Source of the DNA: Acidobacteriaceae bacterium
GTDB taxonomy: Bacteria > Acidobacteriota > Terriglobia > Terriglobales > Acidobacteriaceae
Assembly: GCA_030038435.1 (NCBI GenBank)
Contig: JASHOY010000327.1
Span: forward strand, 1-34,933
Length of the DNA stretch: 34,933 nt
Direction: 5' to 3'
The notes under the pieces are model-generated. The model made no database searches. It saw only the letters and a list, made by a program, of their open reading frames with translations, and had not been told where the DNA came from. Shown here piece by piece: positions 1-7,533 of the stretch. The position numbers and the translations under genes are program-made. The first letter of the stretch is position 1. Every line of letters starts with the position of its first letter.

Positions 1-1
1 G

Positions 2-337
2 GGAAGATTGCTGGAGGCGGCGCGTGCAGAAGTGCGGTCGATCCGCATTGAGCCGGAGCTTTACGGGTACATCCTGGCGCTGGCGCGCCAAACCCGGGAG
101 TGGCCCACGCTGCTGCTCGGCGCCAGCCCGCGCGCGGCGCTAAGCATGATGCGCGTGGCGCAGGCCACGGCTGCTTTCGACGGGCGCGATTTCCTGGTCC
201 CCGACGACGTGAAGCGTGCCGTGCAGCCGGTGCTGCGCCATCGCGTGATCCTGAAGCCCGAGGCGGAGCTGGAAGGCTTCGACGCGGATCGCGTGCTGGC
301 GGATGTGATCGCGGCGGTAGCGGTGCCGCGGAAATAA
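2..337 (+). CDS. MoxR-family AAA ATPase, C-terminal part (partial, runs off left edge)
   Basis: This is the C-terminal lid region of a MoxR-type AAA+ ATPase; the P-loop part lies left of the window. The visible 111 codons carry the family's typical tail: an LGASPRA stretch around residue 40, an AFDGRDFLVPDDVKRAV stretch, and VLRHRV followed by an acidic linker and a final helix. MoxR ATPases act as cytoplasmic chaperones for metal insertion or maturation of von Willebrand-type proteins and nearly always sit beside a DUF58 gene. That is the case here: the next gene begins only four bases after the stop, so the two are surely co-transcribed. The frame is open to the window edge, so the start cannot be seen. 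Identification is firm at family level; the client protein is unknown. Confidence 0.9.
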   Translation, partial: GRLLEAARAEVRSIRIEPELYGYILALARQTREWPTLLLGASPRAALSMMRVAQATAAFDGRDFLVPDDVKRAVQPVLRHRVILKPEAELEGFDADRVLADVIAAVAVPRK

Positions 338-341
338 CGGA

Positions 342-1769
342 GTGGGGCTTGACCTTCCTCCCTGTAACCAAGAAATGATCTCGTCTTCTCTCCATCCCGA
401 AACTGTGAGCGCAGTGTGCAGGCCGCGGCGGCGGTTCGCCTTTGGGCTCACTGTGCGCGCGATTCTGCTTTTGCTCGCCGGATATATTTGGCTCATTCCG
501 GGATTCTGGAAAAGCCAATTCAGCTACGCCATGCTGGCCTGGGATGCACTGGTGCTTTTGGCGGCACTGCTGGACGGGCTGCGGTTGCCGCGTCCACCGG
601 AACTGACAGTCACGAGGGGTTGGCTGAGCACGCCGGCGCTCGATGCCGAGACCGAGATCGAACTGAGCGTCGAAAACAACGGCCGCGTCATCGTCGAGTG
701 CCGGCTGGTAGACGATCTTCCCGTGGCCCTGGTGGCCGAACCGGCAACGCTGAGAGTTGCGGCGTTTCCGCGCGTGCCCTCGCATGCGCGCTATCGCGTC
801 CTGCCCGGCGAACGTGGAGACTGGGAGACGGGATGGGTCTATCTGCGTTATCGCTCGGGGCTGGGATTGGTGGAACGCTGGGCCATGGCGCCGCTTACCC
901 AGACGGTCCGCATTTACCCGAAGCTGCGCATGGGCGAGGAGCAGCAGATTTTTCTGGCACGTAGCCAGCAGTTCGATCTGCAACTTCGCCAGTCGCGGCA
1001 GCGCGGGCTGGGGCGGGACTTTGAGAGCCTGCGGGAATATCGCGTGGGCGACGACCTGCGTGATATCTGCTGGACGGCTACGGCGCGGCGCGGCAGCCCG
1101 ATTACGCGGCAGTACCAGAGCGAGCGCAGCCAGCCGGTGTGGATTGTGCTGGATTGCGGGCGGCTGATGCGTGCGCGGGTTGCGGCCGGCGCGGAGAAGC
1201 GACGGCATGCGAAGCTCGACCACGCCTGCTCGACGGCTGTGGCCATGGCGCAACTGTCGCTTTTTTCCGGCGACCGCGTTGGACTGCTTGCCTACGGACA
1301 GGGCATCCAGCAGCGTCTTTTGCCCGGGCGCGGCGCGGTGCATTTGCGGCAGATGATTGAGTCGCTGGCGCAGGTGCGGGCAGAGAGCAGCGAGGCGGAT
1401 CATTTGCACGCCATCGCTGCCCTCAACCGGCTGCAGTACCGGCGCGCGCTCGTCCTCTGGATCACCGACCTTGCGGAGACGTCGATGCGGCCTGAGGTAA
1501 TTGACGGAGCGATGCAACTGGCGCGTCGGCATGTGCTGCTGTTTGTGGCCATGGCGCAGCCGGAAGTGAACCGCATTGCCGCCTCGCGGCCCAGGAACGT
1601 GGAGCAGATGTTTCTGGCGGCGGCGGCGCAGGAGATGGCCGGCCGCCGGGAGTTGCTGCTGGCGCAACTGCATGAACAAGGGGCTATGACGCTGGATCTG
1701 GTTCCGGAGGCGCTCACTTCCGCGGTGCTGAACCGGTATCTGGCAGTAAAGGAGCGGGCGCTGGTGTAA
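342..1769 (+). CDS. DUF58 domain-containing membrane protein
   Basis: This is the partner of the preceding MoxR ATPase. The N-terminus carries two hydrophobic segments (about residues 36-58 and 63-80). A beta-rich domain follows, and then the DUF58 signature near residues 222-252: GLGRDFESLREYRVGDDLRD, then W-T-A-T-A-R-R-G. The C-terminal half reads as a degenerate von Willebrand A fold, with WIVLDCGR as the first strand. Such proteins are thought to be matured by MoxR and to act at the membrane in envelope integrity or stress, but no biochemical role is certain. The start is ambiguous. GTG at 342 follows the moxR stop by four bases; ATG at 375 would give 464 residues. Neither has a strong ribosome-binding site. 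The transglutaminase-like gene often found next in such operons is absent; a tolC-like gene follows instead. Confidence 0.9.
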   Translation: MGLDLPPCNQEMISSSLHPETVSAVCRPRRRFAFGLTVRAILLLLAGYIWLIPGFWKSQFSYAMLAWDALVLLAALLDGLRLPRPPELTVTRGWLSTPALDAETEIELSVENNGRVIVECRLVDDLPVALVAEPATLRVAAFPRVPSHARYRVLPGERGDWETGWVYLRYRSGLGLVERWAMAPLTQTVRIYPKLRMGEEQQIFLARSQQFDLQLRQSRQRGLGRDFESLREYRVGDDLRDICWTATARRGSPITRQYQSERSQPVWIVLDCGRLMRARVAAGAEKRRHAKLDHACSTAVAMAQLSLFSGDRVGLLAYGQGIQQRLLPGRGAVHLRQMIESLAQVRAESSEADHLHAIAALNRLQYRRALVLWITDLAETSMRPEVIDGAMQLARRHVLLFVAMAQPEVNRIAASRPRNVEQMFLAAAAQEMAGRRELLLAQLHEQGAMTLDLVPEALTSAVLNRYLAVKERALV

Positions 1770-1863
1770 GCAAGGGGATCGGATTCGGCCCCTGCGCGCG
1801 GACTAACCCCTGTTTTTTGTTGCGGCGGGAATCCTCCTGGCGGCTGGATCATCTGAGAGAATA

Positions 1864-3330
1864 ATGAAGGTGAATTTAGGACACCAAGCCGTGTTGCGGC
1901 GCGTGGCGGGGCTGTTTTATTGCGCCTTCTTCGGCCTGGCCGGAAGCGGGGTTGCGGCCGCTCAGATGGGCAACCCGAGTTCCGCGTCCAATCCATTCTT
2001 TGGCAGCGTCACCGTGCAGCCGGCTAATGGAGAATTGCTGAGGCTCTCGCTGGACGAGGCCATTCACCGCGGCCTTGAAACCAACCTGGGCCTGCGCGAG
2101 GCGGAAAGCGGACAGAAGGTTCTCGAAGGCGAAAAGAACGAGGCTCTGCAAGAATTTTTGCCGACCATCACGCTGACCGGCGACACCGGATTTTACCAGC
2201 ACAATCTGGAGGCATTGGGGTTCACCCCGGCCATAGCTGCAGATTTCGGCTCGCTGCTTCCTGCGGGAAGCATAGCCAACTTTCCGCTGATTACGAGCGA
2301 CTATCTTACCGAAGGCCAGGTTCACTATGAACAGACGTTGTTTTCCGGGCCGGTGATTGCGGGATATAAGGCGGCGCGCGCGGCAGAGCGGGTGGCTTAC
2401 TATTCGCGCATGTCGGCTGAGGGCGATGTTGTGCAGGATGTGGCTGTGGGTTATTTGCGGGCCATCGCCGCGGCTAGCGATGTCGACGATGCCAAGGCGC
2501 TCGTGGCCGAGGACCAGGTAGCGCTGAATCACGCGCGTGAGGCACACCAGGCGGGCACGGTCGCCGATCTTGACCTGTTGCGGGCGGAAGTGGAGCTGCA
2601 GACACAGCAACAAGCTGTGATTGCCGCGCAGAACGACCTCGATAAGGACCTGATTCTGCTGAAGCGCGAGACGGGAATCGCGCCAGAACAGAAGATCGAG
2701 CTTACGGACCGGACCCCGTACAGCGAACTGGCGGTGCAAACGCCGACCGAAGTGCGGGCCATCGCCTATAAGAGTCGCCAGGACTACCAGAATCTGCAGA
2801 ACCAGGTGATCGAGGATAAGGCCCTACGCACTGCTTACCGCAGCGAACGGCTGCCCAGCCTGAGTTTCAAAGGCTATTACGGAGTGAGCACGGTGAATGG
2901 CGCGGGTACGCATGGAAATTTTGCGGCCATCGGCACCTTAAGCGTGCCCATGTTTCGCGAGGCGCGGCTGCGTGGGGATATTGATGCTGCGCAGGCGCAG
3001 TTGAATGCCGCCCAGGCGCAGCTCGACGACCTGCGCGCCAGGATCGACGAGCAGGTACGCGACGCGCTGCTTGATGTATCGGCGACGGGAGAACTGGTGG
3101 ACGTGGCGCGCTCGAATGTGGCTCTGGCGCGGCAGGCGCTAAGCGACGAAACCGACCGGGTGAATGCAGGTGTGGATGACAACTTGCCGCTGGTGACGGC
3201 ACAGGCTGCATTGGCTACAGCCCAAAACAATCTGGTCGCAAGCCTCTATCAATACAATGTGGCGAAGCTGGCGCTGGCGCGAGCGGCTGGGATTATAGAA
3301 ACGCAGTATCGAGCGTACCTGGGACAGTAG
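1864..3330 (+). CDS. TolC-family outer membrane efflux protein
   Basis: A 488-aa protein with an N-terminal signal peptide (hydrophobic core about residues 12-32, probable cleavage after the A-A-A near residue 34) and the duplicated outer-membrane efflux organisation of the TolC/OEP family. Long alanine- and glutamine-rich amphipathic helices occupy about residues 180-260 and 360-460, separated by beta segments that would form the outer-membrane barrel. TolC proteins form trimeric exit ducts for type I secretion or tripartite efflux pumps. No membrane-fusion or inner-membrane partner lies beside it; the nearest transporter is the ABC exporter on the opposite strand at 4725-6698, so pairing is speculative. 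ATG at 1864 follows a GAGAGA stretch. The gene is 94 bp downstream of the DUF58 gene, which allows read-through. The N-terminal acylation Cys of OprM-type lipoproteins is not seen. Confidence 0.9.
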   Translation: MKVNLGHQAVLRRVAGLFYCAFFGLAGSGVAAAQMGNPSSASNPFFGSVTVQPANGELLRLSLDEAIHRGLETNLGLREAESGQKVLEGEKNEALQEFLPTITLTGDTGFYQHNLEALGFTPAIAADFGSLLPAGSIANFPLITSDYLTEGQVHYEQTLFSGPVIAGYKAARAAERVAYYSRMSAEGDVVQDVAVGYLRAIAAASDVDDAKALVAEDQVALNHAREAHQAGTVADLDLLRAEVELQTQQQAVIAAQNDLDKDLILLKRETGIAPEQKIELTDRTPYSELAVQTPTEVRAIAYKSRQDYQNLQNQVIEDKALRTAYRSERLPSLSFKGYYGVSTVNGAGTHGNFAAIGTLSVPMFREARLRGDIDAAQAQLNAAQAQLDDLRARIDEQVRDALLDVSATGELVDVARSNVALARQALSDETDRVNAGVDDNLPLVTAQAALATAQNNLVASLYQYNVAKLALARAAGIIETQYRAYLGQ

Positions 3331-3385
3331 CTTGCCTACAGAAGGACCTGACCATCGCAAGAAATGCTTCCCGGGCGCTGCGGAT

Positions 3386-3421
3386 TGATGCGGTGGTGCG
3401 GCAGCATCAGCGATGTTTTTT
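3386..3421 (+). terminator. Possible terminator between convergent genes
   Basis: TGATGC (3386-3391) can pair with GCATCA (3404-3409) across a 12-base loop, and a run of T begins at 3414. It would end transcription of the tolC-like gene. It overlaps the last codons of the convergent membrane-protein gene, and the stem is short, so support is modest. Confidence 0.3.
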
Positions 3422-4180
3422 CCAGGTCTGATATCCCATGAATATCGCCAGTGCCAGGATGAGTAGCCAGGGGAGAAGCCAGACTCCGGGAAGCGCGCCC
3501 TCGTTCGCAATCCAGGTGACGATGATCAGGAATGCTACGACTGCGGCCAGGGCCTTGACGATCCGGATGCTGGCCTGTGCGCTGCCGATGTTTGCACTGG
3601 AAGGCTTCAGCCAGTCCGCGGGCACATTGCTTCCCTGGAAGCGATGAATCGCGGGAGGAAGCATCATTCTCACCGAGGTCGTCAGCACCAGCCCCAGAGC
3701 ACACCCATAAGCGATGGTCCAACCCGGGATGGCCAGATGCGAATGACGAACCCGGAACAGCAACTCCAGACCGAGCGCCATTCCGATACCGAGCATCGGA
3801 CCGCGCGACAAGCTCAAGGGAGTTCTCGGGCCAGGTTTCGCATACGCATCTTCAAATATCAAACCCAGCATCGCCACGCCGCACGGAATCGCCAGCCGCA
3901 GCAGACTCGAATGCGCACTGAGAAGTCCCCGATCTTTGAACCACGCCGCACCCAGGAAGGACAAGAACAGCGAGAATACCAGCATCAGGACCGATTGCGG
4001 ATCTGAAGTGCGGCGTATTCTGCTGGCGATGACAAAGGGGATCGTGCTCAGCGCATCCACGCAATACCGGCCCGGCGAAGTGTACCGCTCGTACAAATCG
4101 CCAACCACTTCTTCGCGGCTTGCCGGCGGGATGAGAATGGAGACGATAGTCTCGGCAGGTTTGGGCGGGCCGGAAGGCAT
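3407..4180 (-). CDS. PadR-coupled six-helix membrane protein of unknown function
   Basis: About 257 residues. A short cytoplasmic N-terminal region contains a REEVVGDLYERY stretch, of a kind I associate with membrane proteins encoded beside PadR regulators. About six hydrophobic segments follow (near residues 63-82, 92-110, 126-142, 152-175, 206-225 and 233-253). No transporter or enzyme motif is recognised. The preferred start is ATG at 4180: its first base is the last base of the padR TAA stop (a TAATG overlap), and GGGAG lies upstream, so translation is coupled to padR. A GTG at 4213 inside padR is the alternative. The pair looks like a regulator plus the membrane protein it controls, possibly a sensor or a drug or lipid stress responder. 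Function is not assigned. Confidence 0.7.
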   Translation of the reverse strand: MPSGPPKPAETIVSILIPPASREEVVGDLYERYTSPGRYCVDALSTIPFVIASRIRRTSDPQSVLMLVFSLFLSFLGAAWFKDRGLLSAHSSLLRLAIPCGVAMLGLIFEDAYAKPGPRTPLSLSRGPMLGIGMALGLELLFRVRHSHLAIPGWTIAYGCALGLVLTTSVRMMLPPAIHRFQGSNVPADWLKPSSANIGSAQASIRIVKALAAVVAFLIIVTWIANEGALPGVWLLPWLLILALAIFMGYQTWKKHR

Positions 4181-4557
4181 TAAACCGCTGCTTTCTCCCA
4201 GCTTGCTCCCCAATCTCTGGCCCAGCGCTTGCCCCAGGCCTTGGCGATGACCTCCGAAACCCTCTTTGCCGTTTCGGCAGACTCCTGCAAAGCGCGCTCG
4301 CCCAAAGCCTCAAGCCGATAGCAGCGCCGGGCGCGGCCGCCACGCTCAGGCGAGGGCTCTGTCATCCAGGAAGCAACGAATCCTTTATCCTCTAGGCGAT
4401 CGAGCGTCACGTAGACCGCCCCGAGAGAAACCTTCCTGGGATGAACGAGGTCCTGCACCTTGGAATGAATCGTCACACCGTAGGCGTTTTCGCGTAAGCC
4501 GAGAATGGCTGTGATCACCAACTGCTCGAAATGACCGAGAGAATCCAACTGCGTCAT
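4180..4557 (-). CDS. PadR-family transcriptional regulator
   Basis: A 125-aa winged-helix regulator. After a short lead, a conserved PadR pattern appears: FEQLVITAILGL, then a YGVTIHSKV helix, V-SLGAVYVTLDRLEDKGFV as recognition helix, and the wing with RARRCYRLEALGERAL. A basic helical tail (about residues 90-125) would dimerise. PadR proteins repress transporters, drug pumps or phenolic-acid genes and often their own promoter. ATG at 4557 is chosen rather than upstream starts because it gives the family's usual MTQLDSLGHFEQL opening and lies just below a near-consensus promoter. Any longer form would have to read through the promoter's -10 and -35 boxes. The gene overlaps the next membrane-protein gene by one base, so the two form one transcriptional and translational unit. 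Confidence 0.92.
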   Translation of the reverse strand: MTQLDSLGHFEQLVITAILGLRENAYGVTIHSKVQDLVHPRKVSLGAVYVTLDRLEDKGFVASWMTEPSPERGGRARRCYRLEALGERALQESAETAKRVSEVIAKAWGKRWARDWGASWEKAAV

Positions 4558-4595
4558 TTGTACAACATTGTAAGAGAAATAGGAAGCACTGTCAA
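4558..4595 (-). promoter_or_regulatory. Near-consensus sigma-70 promoter of padR with overlapping palindromic operator
   Basis: On the minus strand, TTGACA (4595-4590), a 17-base spacer and TACAAT (4572-4567) form an almost perfect housekeeping promoter. The start ATG lies nine bases below the -10 box, so the transcript is predicted to begin zero to three bases before the ATG: a leaderless or nearly leaderless mRNA. The -10 is embedded in the inverted repeat TACAA-ca-TTGTA (4561-4572), and an adjoining perfect palindrome TTGTACAA (4558-4565) covers the start point. Both are well placed as an autoregulatory PadR operator. Confidence 0.75.
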
Positions 4596-4699
4596 ACAGG
4601 TGCAATGTAGCGTAAATGCATCGATCAAAGAACCACGGAGAAAATTTACAGAGGCGCTATGCACAGAAAAACTAATAATGATGAATGTTCTGACTCTTG

Positions 4700-4718
4700 T
4701 TTGCCTCGTAGCGGCAAA
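4700..4718 (-). terminator. Possible weak terminator hairpin after the ABC exporter gene
   Basis: A perfect six-base stem (TTTGCC 4700-4705 with GGCAAA 4713-4718, seven-base loop) lies just past the ABC exporter stop. A T run follows only about 35 bases later on the transcribed strand, so intrinsic termination would be inefficient. Confidence 0.25.
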
Positions 4719-4724
4719 GCGCAC

Positions 4725-6698
4725 TCACATTGCCGGCGCAATGGAAGGCACCGGCGCCGCGGCGATTTCCTGGTCCTTGTATTGCAACTGGTAGAGCTTC
4801 CAGTAGAGCCCGCGATTCGCCAGCAGTTCCTGGTGATTTCCCATCTCGCGCAACTGTCCCTTATGCATCACCAGGATGGTATCGGCGCGCTGCACGGTCG
4901 ACAGACGGTGTGCGATAAGCACGCTCGTCCGGTTCTCCACCATGCGCTCCAGCGCGCTACGGATGCGCAGCTCCGTATCGGTGTCCACGCTGGAAGTCGC
5001 TTCGTCGAGAATCAAAATCCGTGGGTTGAAGGCCAATGCGCGCGCAAAGTTGATCAATTGCTTCTGGCCCGTAGAGAGCGAACTGCCGCGCTCGCGCACT
5101 GGTTCGTTCATGCCCTGGGGTAGGCTCTCGATAAAGTCCAGCACGTTGACATCGCGCGCCGCCCGCCCCAGGGCCTGATCGTCAATGGCCGCGTTGCCAA
5201 AGCGGATGTTCTCTGCGACGGTGCCGCTAAAAAGATAGGGATCCTGCAGTACAACCGCAAAATGCTGCCGCAATTCCATCAGGTCGTGCTCGCGCAGATC
5301 CACGCCGTCCAGCAGAATCTCTCCCGCGGTCACGTCGTAAAACCGCATCATCAGGCTGGTCAGCGTGGTCTTGCCCGCACCGGTGTGTCCCACGATGGCA
5401 ATCGTCTGCCCCGGCTCAATGGTGAATGAAACATTCTTCAGTATCCACTCGATGCCATCAATCGCCGCAAACCCGCTGCCGGCGCGCGCGGCCGCGTGCA
5501 CCGCGGCGTGCTGTTCGGGCGTAAGCCGCTGATAGGTGAACCAGACATGCCGGAATTCGATGCGGTTCGACCCGTCGCCGAGCTTCGGATGTCCGGGGGA
5601 GACAATCTCCGCATGCGTATCGAGCAGTTTGAAGATACGCTCGCAGGCGGCCATTGCAGCCTGCAGGATGTTGTATTTGTCGCTGAGGTCCTGAATCGGC
5701 CGCCAGAAGCGCTGCGAGTACTGGATGAACATGGCCAGCACGCCGATGGTCACCGTGCCGTGCGCCAGCACGCTAAACCCGCCGCGCCACACCACCAGGG
5801 CGATGGCCACGGCTGAAAGCAGTTCCACCGTGGGGTAATAGAGCGCATAGGCAAAGATCGTGTCGATGAAGGCGACCATGTGCTGGCGGTTTACAGCTTC
5901 AAAATCGGTAAACGCCCGGTCTTCCCGGTTGAAGAGCTGCACCACGCTCATGCCCGAGATGTGTTCCTGGGTGAAGCTGTTGATCCGCGCAATGGCGGCG
6001 CGTACCCGGCGATAACTCTCGCGAACGTGGTTGCGGAAAACGCGGGTGACGATCAGGATCAGCGGCAGCACCGCAAACGCCAGCAGCGCCAGCCACCAGT
6101 TGATGGCGAGCATAATGCCGGCCATCACCGTGAGATTAAAAAAATCGTCGACGATAGCCAGCACACCGGCCGTGAACATGTCGTTGATGGCGTCCACGTC
6201 CGAGGTCAGCCGCGTCACCAGTCTGCCTACCGGGTGCTTGTCGAAGAACCCCACGTGCATGCCCTGCATGTGGCGGAAAATGTCGCGGCGCAGATCGAAC
6301 ATGATCTTCTGGCCGGTCCACTGCATCAGGTAGGTCTGGATGAACTCGAAGAAATAAGCGATCACCAGGGCTGCCAGATATATAGCAGCCAGATCGGTGA
6401 CGCCGTTTACAGGATTGCCCGGCAGACGGCGGGTAAACCAGTTGCTTGGAGAGGCGCCGTTTCCGCTCAGGTAACGGTCGATGGCCACTTTGACCAGGTA
6501 CGGTCCTGTAACGTCGCAGAGTGACTTGAGGGAAACCGCCAGCGTGGAGACAATCGCCTGAACCTTATAGGGACGTAGGTAACCTCCGAGGCGGCGTATT
6601 AAGTGCCAGTCGTATACCTTACCGACGGTATCTTCTTCGGCCTTTCGCGCCTGCTGGCGCGAATCAGGCCTCCGGGCTTTTTCCTCGTGGTCCGCCAT
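4725..6698 (-). CDS. ABC exporter, fused permease and ATPase (MsbA/MdlB-type half-transporter)
   Basis: A 657-aa half-transporter that should homodimerise or pair with another half to export lipid, drug or peptide. It has an N-terminal charged cytoplasmic stretch, six transmembrane helices (about residues 40-350) and a nucleotide-binding domain. All catalytic elements are present: A-loop Tyr near 389, Walker A GHTGAGKTT (about 437-445), a Q-loop in LQDPYLFSG, signature LSTGQ (about 541), Walker B ILILDEATSS and the H-loop IAHRLST (about 597). Two oddities stand out. The signature has T where G is usual (LSGGQ). About 30 alanine-rich residues are inserted between the A-loop and the strand leading to Walker A. 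ATG at 6698 is preferred over an in-frame upstream ATG (6857), because the additional N-terminal region has no domain character and a TACAAT -10-like box lies at 6731-6726. No partner gene adjoins it. Confidence 0.92.
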   Translation of the reverse strand: MADHEEKARRPDSRQQARKAEEDTVGKVYDWHLIRRLGGYLRPYKVQAIVSTLAVSLKSLCDVTGPYLVKVAIDRYLSGNGASPSNWFTRRLPGNPVNGVTDLAAIYLAALVIAYFFEFIQTYLMQWTGQKIMFDLRRDIFRHMQGMHVGFFDKHPVGRLVTRLTSDVDAINDMFTAGVLAIVDDFFNLTVMAGIMLAINWWLALLAFAVLPLILIVTRVFRNHVRESYRRVRAAIARINSFTQEHISGMSVVQLFNREDRAFTDFEAVNRQHMVAFIDTIFAYALYYPTVELLSAVAIALVVWRGGFSVLAHGTVTIGVLAMFIQYSQRFWRPIQDLSDKYNILQAAMAACERIFKLLDTHAEIVSPGHPKLGDGSNRIEFRHVWFTYQRLTPEQHAAVHAAARAGSGFAAIDGIEWILKNVSFTIEPGQTIAIVGHTGAGKTTLTSLMMRFYDVTAGEILLDGVDLREHDLMELRQHFAVVLQDPYLFSGTVAENIRFGNAAIDDQALGRAARDVNVLDFIESLPQGMNEPVRERGSSLSTGQKQLINFARALAFNPRILILDEATSSVDTDTELRIRSALERMVENRTSVLIAHRLSTVQRADTILVMHKGQLREMGNHQELLANRGLYWKLYQLQYKDQEIAAAPVPSIAPAM

Positions 6699-6942
6699 CG
6701 GTCGGTGGTTCGGCCTTCCTGTTTCATTGTACGGGCTGTTCAGGTCCTCGGGCAGGCTGCTCCCGTCCAGGGTCGCTTTTTTCGATGCGCTAACCGCCGG
6801 CGAGGATGGGAAGAATTTTCTCTTTCCGCGATTCGCGCCTACTGTTTCCCATGCCACACCGTGGCGGCGTTGCGGGCAGCCGTCGAGTCGCCTTGGATGG
6901 AGTGGAATTGGTGCGCCTGAACCCCCTCGGGTCCGCGCAGTT

Positions 6943-7533
6943 TCACAGCGACTGGGCCTCTATATAGAGCGTTCCTGTATACGTCCCGGCCGGCAATTGA
7001 GGCTGGCTGGAAAGATCGATCTCCAGGCTCAGATCATCGGTGCGCGACGAGGAGCCTGTGTAGAGGACAATTGACTGAGAGAAGAGCTCCAGGCTCGCCC
7101 CCGCTCCCCCAACCGGACTGGTCTGAGTGAAGGCCGTGAAACTCGTTGGAATTCCCGTGGGCACCTGGCCCAGAACCTCCGAACTGGGTATGTCGACGAC
7201 CGGAGATCCGCCGGTAAGCGCCGTCCCCGCGCCGGCAAAATAAGCGTAAAGATTTACCGTGCAGGTGAAGATGCACAAGCTTCCGCCCCAGCTTGTAGTA
7301 ATTGCCACTGCGCTCGATCCGGATGCGATGCCTCCCGAGATAAGGTTGAAGCGAACCGAAGCCGGTGTGGCCGAAACCGTCAGCGAACTCACTGCAGTGT
7401 TGGGCGACGGATTCGTGGCGGCCACGCGAACCGCCTGCGCGCGTGACGGAGCGGCAAACATGACTGAAACAATGGCGCCGGCCGTGAGCCACAGGACGGC
7501 ACGCCGTCGTGCGCCCGCTTTACTGACCGCCAT
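6943..7533 (-). CDS. Secreted pilin-like protein A (related to the proteins encoded at 9953-10522 and 10801-11349)
   Basis: A 196-aa exported beta-rich protein. The signal peptide (hydrophobic core about residues 12-27) ends at S-R-A-Q-A; the mature chain starts with alternating hydrophobic residues (SSLTVSATPASVRF), as in donor-strand extensions. It shares blocks with its paralogue at 9953-10522: an ITTSW-type motif, IPSSEVLGQV, an LSLEIDLSSQ block and a final LPAGTYTGTL strand at the very C-terminus. I infer a fibre subunit handled by the chaperone and usher-like barrel encoded just upstream. ATG at 7533 is chosen because AAAGGAG lies five bases before it. The start lies 14 bp inside the end of the usher-like gene, so translation is probably coupled. 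Two Cys (about residues 91 and 95) could form a local disulfide. The fold assignment rests on pattern and context, not on a search. Confidence 0.7.
   Translation of the reverse strand: MAVSKAGARRRAVLWLTAGAIVSVMFAAPSRAQAVRVAATNPSPNTAVSSLTVSATPASVRFNLISGGIASGSSAVAITTSWGGSLCIFTCTVNLYAYFAGAGTALTGGSPVVDIPSSEVLGQVPTGIPTSFTAFTQTSPVGGAGASLELFSQSIVLYTGSSSRTDDLSLEIDLSSQPQLPAGTYTGTLYIEAQSL

Noticed and set aside
1876-2739. 287-codon open frame antisense to the tolC-like gene
   Set aside because: No ribosome-binding site or motifs; the sense gene has a signal peptide and TolC helices.
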